DNA of 64,000 nt, taken from the NCBI RefSeq assembly GCF_021134715.1, contig NC_060020.1, forward strand, positions 1,860,001 to 1,924,000, given 5' to 3'. The translations under genes and the position numbers were made by a program. Shown here piece by piece: positions 10,168 to 21,422 of the stretch (position 1 is its first letter; each line of letters starts with the position of its first letter). The DNA is from Daphnia pulex. Lineage: Eukaryota > Arthropoda > Branchiopoda > Diplostraca > Daphniidae. The notes beneath the pieces are model-generated. The model had not been told where the DNA came from, ran no database searches, and worked only from the letters and a program-made list of their open reading frames with translations.

Positions 10168-10634
10168 TCAATTTTCCATTTTTTCTTCAATCGTAACTTC
10201 TTTTTCATCAATTTTCCCATCTGTATTTCCTGTTTTAATTGGTTTAGTGTTTCTCTTGATTTCTTTTTTCCTTTCCACATCTATGGATTTGGAAAACAAT
10301 TCCCACAGCTGGTCAACAACACTTGGAGTAATTTTATATCGGAGATACTTCAAAAAGCTCTAGAAATCAAAACCCATAAAATCTTTTGGTTAGGAACTTA
10401 TTTCCCAAACTATAAAAAGCACTTTTCTTTTACCACAAACTTTGGTTTGTTTAAGTTTAACCACCTCCTTGGAACTTTTTTCGCTCGAGAAATTTTTTCG
10501 AGGGCGATTGTCAAATCTTCATCAGAATCACCAACTGATTTGATTAATTTTTCAACCATAGAAACCCATACTTCTTTTCTTTCTTCGGCGCTTTGGTCAG
10601 GTTTTGCGTGTGAGTGTTTTCCATGACGAACCAT
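10168..10634 (-). CDS. Short LYAR-like protein, single core module, possibly a pseudogene
   Basis: Two exons (10634-10434 and 10359-10168) join in phase 0 to encode 130 residues starting MVRHGKHSHAKPDQSAEERK. It carries exactly one LYAR core module: the Trp-led helix with 'DEDLTIALEKISRAKKVPRR' and then 'FLKYLRYKITPSVVDQLWEL', followed by a short Lys/Glu-rich tail. It lacks both the N-terminal zinc fingers and the conserved C-terminal domain. A decayed C-terminal exon relic just downstream (10010-10140) indicates truncation of a once longer copy. It sits between LYAR and the transposon on the same strand as both relatives. Whether it is expressed cannot be told. The intact splice sites and open frame argue for a recent or functional copy. 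Confidence 0.55.
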
Positions 10635-11639
10635 GATGAACTATGTAGAATTCTGAATCAATAGAACGTGTATATTCAAAGACTAGTTAATATAAAAGCG
10701 TAAGAAACATCACATTGTAATATAATATTTTATCTCCTACCTCTGGACTCCGGTACAACTTGCAAGACTAAGCCAAGAACAAGAACCAAACTTGACGTTA
10801 AATGCACGTGGTAATGCCAAAGAACAGCAGACAACTTTACATCAGAATTTTCTAGTATGCGAAGTTGCCATATTCGAACCACTAATGATTTAGGCCTATC
10901 ATTTTATTTTTATTTGAAGTGATTCCAAGTGATTAAATAATGATTTAAAAAAACAGTGCAAGTGATCAGAGACAGAGCTATGGTATAACTCATGTAAATG
11001 CAATATAGTTAATTAGTTATAAAGAAATACGGTGCGACCAGAGGTTGCGACTGATTCAGTCATGAGCATGAGATGAGACCATAGGTAAAGAAGACAAGTG
11101 GTGTAAAGAATAAAGAAGGATAAAGAAGGAATAAAGAAGAAAAGAGAAGTGGTCTTTATCTGTGATGAGACGAAGAGAGTAGGATAAATCCTTAAATTTA
11201 TAAATTTCTATTCGTCAATTTTCGATCGTTGAATTAATGGGCCTACGGCCTAGCTGCCCTAGTCATTGCAATACAGAAAGTTTATCTTGCTGTATGCCAA
11301 AAACCAAAAACCGCAACGCAAGTATAAAATCCTTTATCTTTTTTTTTTTATTTCAGCATCCTTTCGAAATTCGAAATATTTGACGAGGCTGAAAGAAAAA
11401 CAAGATTATGATAAGTTTTTGCATTCCGCCTTTTTTTTTCTACAGGAGATTTTTTTTTGTTTCGGCCTTTTCGGTTTCGGGGAACCAATGAGGTTAATCG
11501 ATCTCGAAGTATTAGACAAGATAAGAGAATAAGAAAGATTAAATGTTATAAGGACTTTACCACGAAAAAAAAGATATTGGCTAACAAGTAAATAGATCGT
11601 TTAATTGGTAAGTCGATCTCGTCATCACAGACAACTGCA
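10635..11639. other. Spacer between LYAR copies with an AAAGAAGGAT-type tandem repeat
   Basis: No supported coding exon. A short imperfect tandem repeat of ATAAAGAAGGA units lies near 11104-11145. The final 60 bases before 11640 are the 3' flank shared with the other LYAR-family copies. Confidence 0.5.
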
Positions 11640-12809
11640 TCATGAGACAAGCTTTATTTTGTCTTTGTGAATCTTAAATTTTGGATTTTTTGAAAGTTTC
11701 TTTTGACACTTAGACCACAAGACCTCAACAGACTCATCAGCACTTAGTGCATCCGCCATTCGCTGTAAATATTCTCCAATGATTTTTTTCTGAAACTTCT
11801 TCAACGACAATTCCTTGTCATCCTGGGCGCGCAGAATAATCTTGCCAATCGTACACCATTTAACTTTAGCAGATTGCTCGGCTTCCCCAACGGAATTTAT
11901 AGTATCGTTCGCTTGTTTGCGAATTTCATCCTCTTGCGATTGCACAGCTTCCTTCTTTCTTTTCTTGTTTCCATTGGCAGGGATTTCATTTTCAATATCA
12001 TTCTTCCTTTTGATTCCATTTTCTTCAGTAGAGGTCTTTCCCGTTTCTTCCAATGCTTTCGCTTTGATATTGGTATTCGGTGGTACCACTTTGCTTAAAC
12101 GTAGTTCCTCGAGGGCTTTGGAAATTACATCCCACAATTGTTCTAAATATATTTATAAATTAAATTAGTTTTGACATGAACAATAATGAATAATTTTTCT
12201 TTGTTTATACCAATTGTTCTTGGATGTACTCTATTTCCCAAAACATTTTTCAAAAAATTCTGAAAAGGAATAACATTATAAACATTTTGCAATTGGTTTA
12301 AAACTCAACATTTGCTTACAATAAACTTGGGCTTTTTCCTTGGGATATTTTCATATTGGCTAATGCGTTGAAGAGCACTGCTCAGTTCATCATTTGTGTT
12401 TCCGACAGTCTCAACCAAATTTTGCACCTAGTAAATCATAAATTATAATACATTTTAATATTTACTAAAAAACAGTCAGAATCTACCATTTCCACCCATT
12501 CAGTTTGTTTTCTTTCATTTTTGTTCTGATTTGGTTTAGGAACAAAACCTTTGGCTGAATACTTTTCTTCTTCTGACACACACTTGATATGTGATTTATA
12601 TTCTTCTCCTCTAGAATTTTGAAGCAATTCAAATATTTTAAATGAAATTGTGACACTAATTGTTAACTGTATTTGGTTTTTACTTACATAAAATCTTTAG
12701 AACAATCTACACATGACAGATGTTGAGACCTTCTACACTGATATTGATGCTTTTCCACTTGGTTTTTTTTTACAGATGTACCACATCCATTGCAAACGAA
12801 AAAAACCAT
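11640..12809 (-). CDS. LYAR: LYAR, cell growth-regulating nucleolar protein
   Basis: Five exons (12809-12688, 12610-12487, 12427-12320, 12259-12211, 12142-11640) close in frame for 301 residues. The N-terminus MVFFVCNGCGTSVKKNQVEK continues with further Cys/His pairs ending in EEYKSHIKCVSEEEKY, the paired LYAR-type C2HC zinc fingers. A single core module follows, 'NDELSSALQRISQYENIPRK' and 'FLKNVLGNRVHPRTIEQLWD', then a charged Lys-rich linker with KKRKKE-type nuclear/nucleolar signals, and the C-terminal domain from VKWCTIGKIILRAQ to KDKIKLVS. LYAR proteins act in the nucleolus in pre-rRNA processing and growth. Architecture and length suit a compact invertebrate orthologue, and it is the probable parent of the two LYAR-like copies downstream. 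The start ATG is the family's conserved start. It is followed upstream on the same strand by MCMBP, 287 bases away. Confidence 0.92.
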
Positions 12810-13095
12810 TTCCAATATTGGAGTAGGGTGCCAACTGTCAACTATTACTTCGTGTACTAATGTCTAATGATCGCACACGTGTAGGAGGTAGTTGAAACTA
12901 AACTAGACACTAGACAGCAGACGCTTTAAGCTAGTGTGAGCATAGTTGCCGGATAAAATTTAGGATCTGTAACTTCTATTATAAAACTTTTGTAGCCTTT
13001 GCGCAATTTACTTTAGACTCATATGAAAAATCCATCCATTTTTTAATCCTTTAAGACAAATGAGAAATCACAAAAATACACAACATAATAGCATA

Positions 13096-15459
13096 TCAAC
13101 GACTGGAATTTGATAAGCGAGATTTACGTTCCGCTTCCATTGCCTTCGCTCTTTGCCAAAGAGACACGTCCAGCAGCTCCGTTTTACCGTACGTAAGGGC
13201 CAACAACCGAGACAAAACAAGCAACAAGTGGAAATCTTCAGTGGACATAGGATTAGCTTGACCTGGAGCACGACTCTGAATAAAATCTTGTTGAACCGCC
13301 TCCTGAATGGCGTCATTAAGTTTGAAAGGCAAAAGTCTGGTTACGGTGAGATAATTTCTCATTTGCATGAGCAGTTCAGCATTAGTTTCCAATTTCTCAA
13401 TGAGTTCAGCGAACGGACGGCCACGTGACATGTTCAACCTTAGCGGTAGGTTTACATCTGTGGCAACAATAGAGCGACGTTCGGATAGTATCAGGACGGG
13501 GATATCGGTGTGAAATTCCACTTGATGATAATTGAAATCATATTCGATTTTCTGCCATGAAGATATGTTTCCAATCGCAGTTACATTACGCACTCCATCT
13601 GCTATCAGTTGACCTGAAGAAAATACAGTGCAATCCGAGAATTAATGAAAGCTAATAATAATTTGTTTTCAAACTAGGACTACCTTCTGTCATTGCTGTC
13701 TCATCGAGAACTAAGTGCGTTTGTGAACTCAGTTGAAGACAACCGGCAATCAGTCGATTTTCCTGGTAATCTTTCTTAGGGATCATACGCAGAGTATTCA
13801 GATTTTCAAGAGACATGGGCAAATAATGCGCTTTGGTAACTAAGCGTTCTAACAAACTGAACAAAAAACGAGGAAAGCTTTCTTGTAAAACCGCATTGTC
13901 TATGGGGACGTTTGTTAAATTCAATGACAATTTGCCAAGCGCTAACGAATCTTTCCGGTTGTACCTGTTACAAGAACTAAATTAATCTTTCGGTCTAGTA
14001 ATGGTATGTTGAATAAATGTAAGATCTTTGGATTGTTTGTCCAAGCATACAGAGGCAAATTATTCTTTCGTTTGACCTCCACCTGATTAGACAAGTTTTA
14101 GTCTAGGCTATAGTATTGCAAATGAACGGCATAGTCAGTCGGTAGCTGCAATACTGAGCCAGAATAATAAATATCTAAGAAAACAAGGGTCAACTTACAC
14201 GCGTGACATCAAATGACACAGCAAATAATCAGCAGCGAGACTGTCCCCCAAGAAGAACTCAGTAAACAAACCATGCAATTCATCTCGAATGGTAGCGGAC
14301 AACTCGACCACAGCCGCTGATTCTGGGAAAATATTAATGATTTATTTAAAGAAAAAAAAATAGTTTCATAATGATTGCAAACCTTCATTCCATTTCTGGC
14401 CGCTGTATGAGATGATGTATGGGTTATTATGTTGCCATTTTTGAGAACCAATGCAGTGAATTCGTGGGACAATCGACGAAGGAGGCTGGAAATCTTCGCG
14501 TTCTTCATCATCAGAGACGCCTGGGGTATTAAAGGAAAGGACACCTACCACTTCTAGAACATCGTTTAGTGGCACCTCATCTTCGCTGTATATTTTAACT
14601 ATACAGCCTACAGATTCGGATGACGGAAGAGGAAAATTTAGAATTTTGTCCAAATTTCCATTGGTAACACTCATTGATGGGTTGGCGTTTGTTAAAGGAC
14701 AAGGCCGCTTATTGGATTCACCTAGATCCATCATCTCATTGTCATCTTCTTCTTCCAAGGGCCGCTTTTTCCCAATCGATACAGGTCTAGAAGGCTGCAG
14801 GCCAGACAAACTATTTTTCTCTCTGAAGATGTATAACATTTAGTTAAGGAAAAAAAGGGGAAATATTTTCAATAGACCAAGACAGCAAAAACTGGTATAG
14901 GAAAAAGGATATTTGTTTGACCCAAGGAGTTTCACCAGGTATTGGTACACAGTAATAGCAAGATCTGCTTTCTGTGGTGTTCCAGTTGACAACTTCTTCA
15001 TCAAGCTAATAACATTAATTTAAGTAATCAGAAACTGCAAACTGTCACAACTTTGAATATTTCTTACTCCAAGACAAAGTTCATCCTTGAATTTTCCAGT
15101 AACATTTTTCTGACTTCCTGAAGTTGTGTTCTTTACAAGAGCACCAGAGCCATACATCTCAGGACCAAGTTGATCTTGAAACATGCCACGAAATCTGACC
15201 AACTGTCCATGTCTGAGATCTTTAATTAAAACTTCATTCAGCGATGGAATAGAAGTCCAAGTTTCTGTATTGGTCAATCTTGATGTGAAGTAGTCATCTA
15301 CTTCTTTTTCCCAAGGTGAACTGCCACTATGTTTCTCTGTTGAAACATCTTAATATTCAATAACCATAATATTATGGTATAATTTAACAAAAAAAACTTA
15401 CCATAGATTTTCTGAATGATCTCTTGAGGTTTTTCAATCCAATTATCCAAAGAAGGCAT
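13096..15459 (-). CDS. MCMBP: MCMBP, mini-chromosome maintenance complex-binding protein
   Basis: Seven exons: 15459-15402, 15336-15068, 15005 to about 14884, 14822-14383, 14322-14199, 13964-13684 and 13613-13096, roughly 600 residues. The start MPSLDNWIEKPQEIIQKIYG and the motifs PSLNEV, 'CYYCVPIPGETPWVKQ', 'SIVPRIHCIGSQKWQHNNPY', 'LGDSLAADYLLCHLMSRV', 'PKKDYQENRLIAGCLQLSSQ' and 'SSWQKIEYDFNYHQVEFHTD' follow the order of animal MCMBP. This nuclear protein binds MCM2-7 subunits (not MCM2) and supports MCM assembly and unloading and sister-chromatid cohesion. The third-exon donor is weak and its exact end is uncertain. All other junctions keep frame. It is transcribed divergently from the MAGT1-like gene. 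Confidence 0.92.
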
Positions 15460-15943
15460 GATGATTTCTAAAAGCAACGACTTCTGAAAATATATATAGA
15501 AAAACGATCTAGCTATCAAGAGTCAAGACCAAGTGTTTCCCGCCTAGCTCTTTTATGTCGATTTTTTTTTTCTCTCGTGTTCTGCTGCTTACGTTAAATC
15601 AAGTTCTTCGCAAGAAATTACCGCCACCTGGAGCCTATTAAAACTTGGTATTTTAAAATAAAATAAAAAATTGCAATAAGTAATTTACATCATCTCTATT
15701 CATTTTTAGAAAATAATCAAATTTTCGGCCAAATGTTTTATCTTTCAGAAACAAAAATTTCCGGTTTTCACACATATATCTGTGAAAACCGGAAATGTTT
15801 GTAGGTGGCACTGATCTTGCAATGTAGAATGTAATTTGTCGTCAATGTTTACGAGAACTGTTGTTGAGGTGGCAGACGCAGGATCGTAGACTGACAGTCG
15901 ATCCAAGTAAAGATTTTTTGACAGCCGGCAATAACGATAAACA
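15460..15943. promoter_or_regulatory. Bidirectional promoter region between MCMBP and MAGT1
   Basis: The two start codons are 484 bases apart, head to head. No TATA box is evident, fitting housekeeping genes. The region holds a strong palindrome at 15757-15796 with CCGGAAA in each arm, which resembles ETS-type sites. Confidence 0.5.
15757..15796. repeat. Perfect 16-base inverted repeat with 8-base loop
   Basis: Arms at 15757-15772 and 15781-15796 (ATTTCCGGTTTTCACA and its exact complement) enclose CATATATC. It could form a hairpin or bind a dimeric factor. It lies in the shared promoter, about 150 bases upstream of the MAGT1 start. Confidence 0.8.
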
Positions 15944-17443
15944 ATGAGTTTTAAGCCTACGACATTAGGGCTAGCCCTCATTTTCCTCCTTTTAACTATT
16001 GCTAGTGTTTCGGAGGGTCAAAAGAAGAAGCAAGATGTAAGTTGGATCGTGTAAATCAATTGGTTTAAAATACAATACTATAATGCTCGCTTCTTTCGTG
16101 TTGGCTTTCAGGCATCGGGTTTGAACGACCGTTACCAACAAATAATGGATATGAGTTCGAAACGAACCGTAATTAAATTGAATGCAAACAGATATCGTGA
16201 GCTAGTCAGAACATCACCAAGAAATTATTCTGTTGCAGTGATGTTTACAGCTTTGTCACCAAAACGCCAATGTGCTATCTGCAAGTATGTTAAATGATAA
16301 CCATTTCTTCCCAAATGAAATTAAAACAAATTTTAATAATTTTTTTCAGACATGCGTTAGATGAGTACACCATAGTGGCAAATTCATTCCGTTACCAGCA
16401 AATGTTCACTAATCAACTCTTCTTTGCCTTAGTTGACTTTGATGAAGCTCAAGATGTTTTTCAACAAGTTAGTTTTTTATTTCCAGAATTGCGGTCTGAA
16501 GGATATTTGACCTGATATTCTATTTGACTAATGAAATATAAATGTATTTTTAGCTTAAGTTAAACACTGCTCCTGTAATCATGCATTTCCCAGCCAAAGG
16601 GAAGCCCAAGAAGACAGATACTATGGATATCCAAAGAGTAGGTTTTGCTGCTGAAGCAGTGGCTCGTTGGGTTGGAGAACAAACAGAAATCCAAGTAAAA
16701 TTTAAAAAGATTTTGATTCCTGTAGCTGGTTTTAATCACATATACTTGCATCAATTCATAGATCCGTGTCCTTAGACCACCAAACTATTCCGCTACTATT
16801 GCTCTTGTCGCACTTTTTGCAGTCATTGGAGGATTACTGTACCTTAGGCGGAATAACTTGGAATTCTTGTACAACAAAACCATGTGGGCTGTCATGTCGC
16901 TGGTAACACTCGTACAACTGCAATATTTCTTGTCTGTTAATTTAATGAATGTGTATATTGCTTTGCAGTTTTTTGTATTTACCATGACATCTGGACAAAT
17001 GTGGAATCACATCCGTGGTCCGCCTTTCGTCCACCGTACCAATGCTGGCAATATCGCATATGTCCATGGATCTTCACAAGGACAATTCGTTTTGGAAACA
17101 TATATCGTGATGGGAATAAGTATATTCTTTTAAATTGTTACCGTTTCTCTCCTCTTTGCCGACTTTCTCTGTTTTCTTTTTGTTTGTATTAATCTAGCTG
17201 CCGTAACCGTGCTAGGCATGATTCTTATAATTGAAGCAGCCTCAGGAAAGGGTGACATTCGCAAGAGAAGGATTATGTCCATTGTCGGTCTGGGCCTTAT
17301 GGCTTTCTTCTTCAGCTTGATTCTCTCTGTTTTCCGTTCCAAAGCCGGTGGCTACCCCTATAGGTAACGACTAACGAACACATTACATAGATGGCGTTTA
17401 TTTTCACAATTAATTTTCTATTTGCAGTTTCCTACTGAAGTAA
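15944..17443 (+). CDS. MAGT1: MAGT1/TUSC3 (OST3/OST6) oligosaccharyltransferase oxidoreductase subunit
   Basis: Eight exons (15944-16036, 16112-16284, 16350-16467, 16554-16694, 16762-16902, 16969-17119, 17198-17363, 17428-17443) close in frame for 332 residues, close to the animal family length of about 335. A signal peptide ([18 protein letters not shown]) is followed by an ER-luminal thioredoxin-like domain. This has a CAIC redox pair at residues 85-88 and the conserved '[10 protein letters not shown]' strand. About four transmembrane segments and the family block '[14 protein letters not shown]' with '[14 protein letters not shown]' follow. These proteins form mixed disulfides with nascent glycoproteins to promote N-glycosylation by STT3B-type complexes. 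Invertebrates usually carry one gene for the vertebrate MAGT1/TUSC3 pair. The CxxC is intact, so redox activity is expected. The final exon codes only the last five residues. Confidence 0.95.
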
Positions 17444-18134
17444 TCTTACACAACATCTTGATGTCGCTGGTTATAGAAAACGGGGAAAACACAGATTTAA
17501 TAATTACATTTTTCGCGTGGAGATTGTCTTTGTCATTTCCCTGATTATACAACTAAAGTCTGGCTTTGTGTTGAAATTCAAACTTATCGACTGTAATCTG
17601 CTTAAGTATTTCAGTTCCTTATTCAATGGAAATCCGTAGGTTGATCAAATGATCAACGGATTTTTCAAGTCTAATTCGAAGTGGCAACTAAGCAACTGAA
17701 ATAACTTTCCCATTACCCAGCCACCGTTGGTCATCGTCAAAGTTTGGAAGATATGCAATCCACGAGTTGCATCCGTTTCGTCCGTTCAAGTTCTCGCTTG
17801 CGAACGCTCGAGGGATGAGTTTTGTTTTGGTGGTTGAGGACTCGAAACATTTTGCCATTTAGTTCAGTTTAGTCACGATACAAACGCAGCCCACGACGCA
17901 CACTCCCTAACGCACTCTGTAGACTCAGTAGCCGAACGAGAAGAAAAACTTTAACCTTCAAAAACCAAATTTGTTCCCCGATATATTTATTGCTCCTCGT
18001 GCAGTTCTTGGAATATAATTACCTCATACTTTGGATTCACCGTTTCAGCTGGAAAAAGAAACCAGGTAAGAGCATTTTCATTGATTTGTTTATATATAGC
18101 CTCATACTAATTTAGGCACGAAGAAGAGATTACA
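17444..18134. other. Intergenic region and probable 5' untranslated exon of the next gene
   Basis: It contains the MAGT1 3' flank with an imperfect hairpin at 17630-17663 and then a probable untranslated leader ending at a donor near 18066 (AACCAG|GTAAGA). The acceptor lies near 18118, just before the ATG at 18135. Confidence 0.45.
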
Positions 18135-19701
18135 ATGACAGGTCATGTTTACTACGATCGACCCATCAGTCACCGAGGATACTTGAGTTCTTATGACAGT
18201 TCTTACGGTTGCACGGATACTTCTCTATCGCCTTACACGTCATCACTTCGGAGCATCTACATGCCAGTAAAGTTCTGTTGGCTATACGTGTTCTGTTGCC
18301 TAAAACTGTGTACTACTCAGGTTTCTTGTTTATTATATTCTCACCGATCTCCTTCGGTACCAGGAGGATGAATAATTCAAGTGTCGCACTCCCGTACACA
18401 CGCTATAGCTATGCGTATAAATATACGTATTGTAAATCGCAAAAGACCAAAAGAGAGCAAAGGCGTGAGCTAGCTGTTTTTACGGCAACTCCTTATAGCT
18501 AATAGCTACAAAGTATATATCCTGTTCCCAGCACTCCCGGAATCTAATTTTGGACGGGACCATCGTTTGATCTTTCTTTTCCTTTTTTCCCCTTTTTCCG
18601 TCTTATTTGTTTTAGTTGCCTTCAGTTGAAACTTCCTCTTGGCTTTTTTTGGATATCTGCTGTGTAGAACTTGGCTTTTGAGCTTGTTTACTTTGGGGTA
18701 ATAGCGGTCCCGCCTTCCATTTGCCATCATTCGCAATATGCATGTGCAAGAAAGAGGAAGCAGTCTCACAAAGTTTCTCCAAAATGATCACGCATGTTCA
18801 ATTTAGTTGGCAATAGAGAAACTGTGATCTTTAATAACTGAAAATGATATGTGCCGTTTTCATTTCATTTTCAGACGACTTATTGGAACACGTATCATCC
18901 GTCTATTTATTCTTCGTACCCACGCGTCTCAATCTATTCAGTCACGCCAACTCCTCGGGTAAATTAGTTATTCCTCATTTAAACTCGTTCATGCTGCTGC
19001 AAACTATTATCTTGATATGTATAGATACTGACGTATCATACGGCCATACCCAGGACCGCACATCGGCGTTGGTGGAATTTGAATGCGTCACCGACTGCTT
19101 CAACCCGTGAGCGACTGTTAAGATACTCGGCTCTCTATGACGACGAAGACGATCTAGAGCGCATCATGACTCAGGGGCAAAAATACAATGCGGTTTCATC
19201 CTTGAAGGATACCTTCTCCAACACTATACAAGTGAGTTTGACCTTTTTTTGCTTCATTCATTACCGAATGTGTGTGTTCACTTATTTGAAATTTCATATT
19301 CACTTTGATTTATTAGGACATCGAAGACGATATACGAAATTGGCGCTATGCGGCTTCGTCAGTCCTTAACCGCTTGACTCCCGTTAAGGCGTCCAACGTG
19401 AAGTTGACTCGTTACAACCCGTCTCGGTAAATTTACCGAATCCATTAATGGACAGCCAAAATAAATATAATTTTTAAGTCAATGTCATTTGAAATATTAA
19501 TTATTATTTATTTATTTGTTTTTCATTTTCAGCTATTTGAGTGACAGTAGTGACTTCAAGAGAGACGGGCCTAAGTTCCGACCATCTTCTTTGAGGTCTT
19601 ACGAATACTCAAAGTTCCAAGCACCCATCTATGACGCGGGCCGCTCTCTATACGTGTCTAGTCGTTCGAGGAATTGGGATTCGCTAAAGGGTATCACCTA
19701 A
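18135..19701 (+). CDS. Tyr/Ser/Arg-rich protein of unknown function (possibly muscle filament-associated)
   Basis: Five coding exons (18135-18266, 18875-18958, 19025-19231, 19317-19426, 19533-19701) close in frame for 233 residues, starting MTGHVYYDRPISHRGYLSSY. The first half is rich in Tyr, Ser, Pro and Thr (TTYWNTYHPSIYSSYPRVSI). The middle is acidic and probably helical (DDEDDLERIMTQGQKY, 'DIEDDIRNWRYAASS'). The C-terminal part is basic and Tyr/Ser-rich with repeated 'R(S)xY/SSxR' patterns. No signal peptide, membrane segment or enzyme motif is seen. Composition recalls small arthropod thick-filament proteins such as myofilin, but I cannot confirm homology. A strong acceptor/donor set and frame closure support a real gene. 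The 608-base first coding intron may hold alternative exons. An upstream untranslated exon is likely near 17880-18066. Confidence 0.75.
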
Positions 19702-21422
19702 ACAATATTTCCTGACTGCGTTTTATGCATTGCACGTCTATTTCGACTTAGACTTAAATTATACGAATGGTAACACTTGCGTTTAGTTCTAATGAAAATT
19801 AAGAATTTATTATTTGACTTGTAGCTATGCCGAGCTATGCGTAGTTCTGTAGAATTTCAAAATGCCTCATGGGATATTATATTTTCCATAATACCGCAAC
19901 AAACATGTAAGCTCTTTTCTCTTAGTGAAGTGGGTTTCAGTCATTTAATTTTTATTCAACTATCCCATGATAATTTGCTCTACTTTTTGGAATACTTAAA
20001 TGCTTCGTTAAAATGATGGAAGTAAACAAACGTTTTTTCTCGTTATTATAGTTAATATGCTGTCGACAAAATTGTTGGTTACTCAATCTTTACTTCTTTT
20101 TTTTACTTTTCCCCTTTTCTTATCGCTTTTTTAACCTCATAATTATGTAACATGTCATGTAACATGCGCATTAACAAGATCAAGGTAGTTTGGCGAGCAT
20201 CACTTATCCAGGAAATTATCATCAGTCGAAGTTCAGAGTTCCAAAATGCTCCGAAGACGACAGCAAAATCAAACGCGGAATTTCTATTTTATCTCACTAC
20301 ATACTGCCGCGTAACAATATGGATTAAATCAGAACTAAACTATGAAAACTGTATTGAAGAGAGCGTGACAACTGACAAGTCCCAAACATAATAATTTCTT
20401 CTCGCTAAATAAGAAAACTAATTTTCAAATGAAGGTATAACTTAACGCTATACATTGTTCTACATCTTATATAGGGTAACGCCGATGCTCAAATGTTAAT
20501 CTTGGATAAAAATAATAGCTGTTGTTAGCAGCTGAGAATCGGAATGCCCAATTATTTAAAAAATAGTAAAACAAATGCTGAATTAAAATATGCAACCAAT
20601 GGGTACGAATGTCTCCGGCACCACCTTGGAACTTGTTGCGTGGATAAAGGTTAAGATGATTATCAAACTGTCTGAAACTTAATTCTTCCTCTTTTCCTTG
20701 CTGTCACGTTTGAGCTATATTGTTCCTCATACTTATAGTGTACCCGAGGCATATACCTTTTCCGTTTGTATCGAGAAGGAATTCATCGCTTACTAAAGAA
20801 TTTAGAAATTTTAATTTTTTAATTGAAAAGACCCGTCGTCCACCGTCGTCATTTGGATTTGTCCAATGTCTCTCCCTGCTTTTAATGTGTTTCCTTTTTC
20901 TTATCTACCGGTACGGCGGTACCGCATCAGCTTCGATTCTTCTTTCTCCTGGCAATGCTCCCGTTGAGTGGAAATAATCACAAGTGATACGTGACTCGGA
21001 TATACGTTTTTATAAAAGTCATTTGTAAAGCGTTGGCCCCGGAGGCAATATGTTTTTTTCTTTTAATTTGAAAGTAAACCTGTTTCACGAAGGTAATATC
21101 GTGTCACGTTAGCTCCGGGGGGAAAGGAATTAAAATCCACAAACCCAGACTAGTTGCGTCCATTTGAGTGAGGAAGTTACTTGACAAACTGACAACACCT
21201 TTGTTGGTCGCTACATTTTCTAAGCGACCTGCTCAAATTTAGTCGCATCTTTTGTTAGTTTGTTTTCCAGTAGTAATTGCGACTTGTCTAGGACATTGAC
21301 GTGCTGTACCGCAAATTATTGTTATGATCGTTTAGCATATTTAGGCGAGCCGCCATTATAATATTTGCTGTGCGCTTATAGTAGAGTCTCGTGTAATCCG
21401 CTTATAATTTCATCAACGCTAC
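19702..21422. other. Intergenic, 3' flank of the unknown gene and 5' flank of bestrophin
   Basis: No supported exon. I looked for the conserved bestrophin N-terminus (MTV-x-Y-type exon) between 20700 and 21420 and did not find one. Confidence 0.45.
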
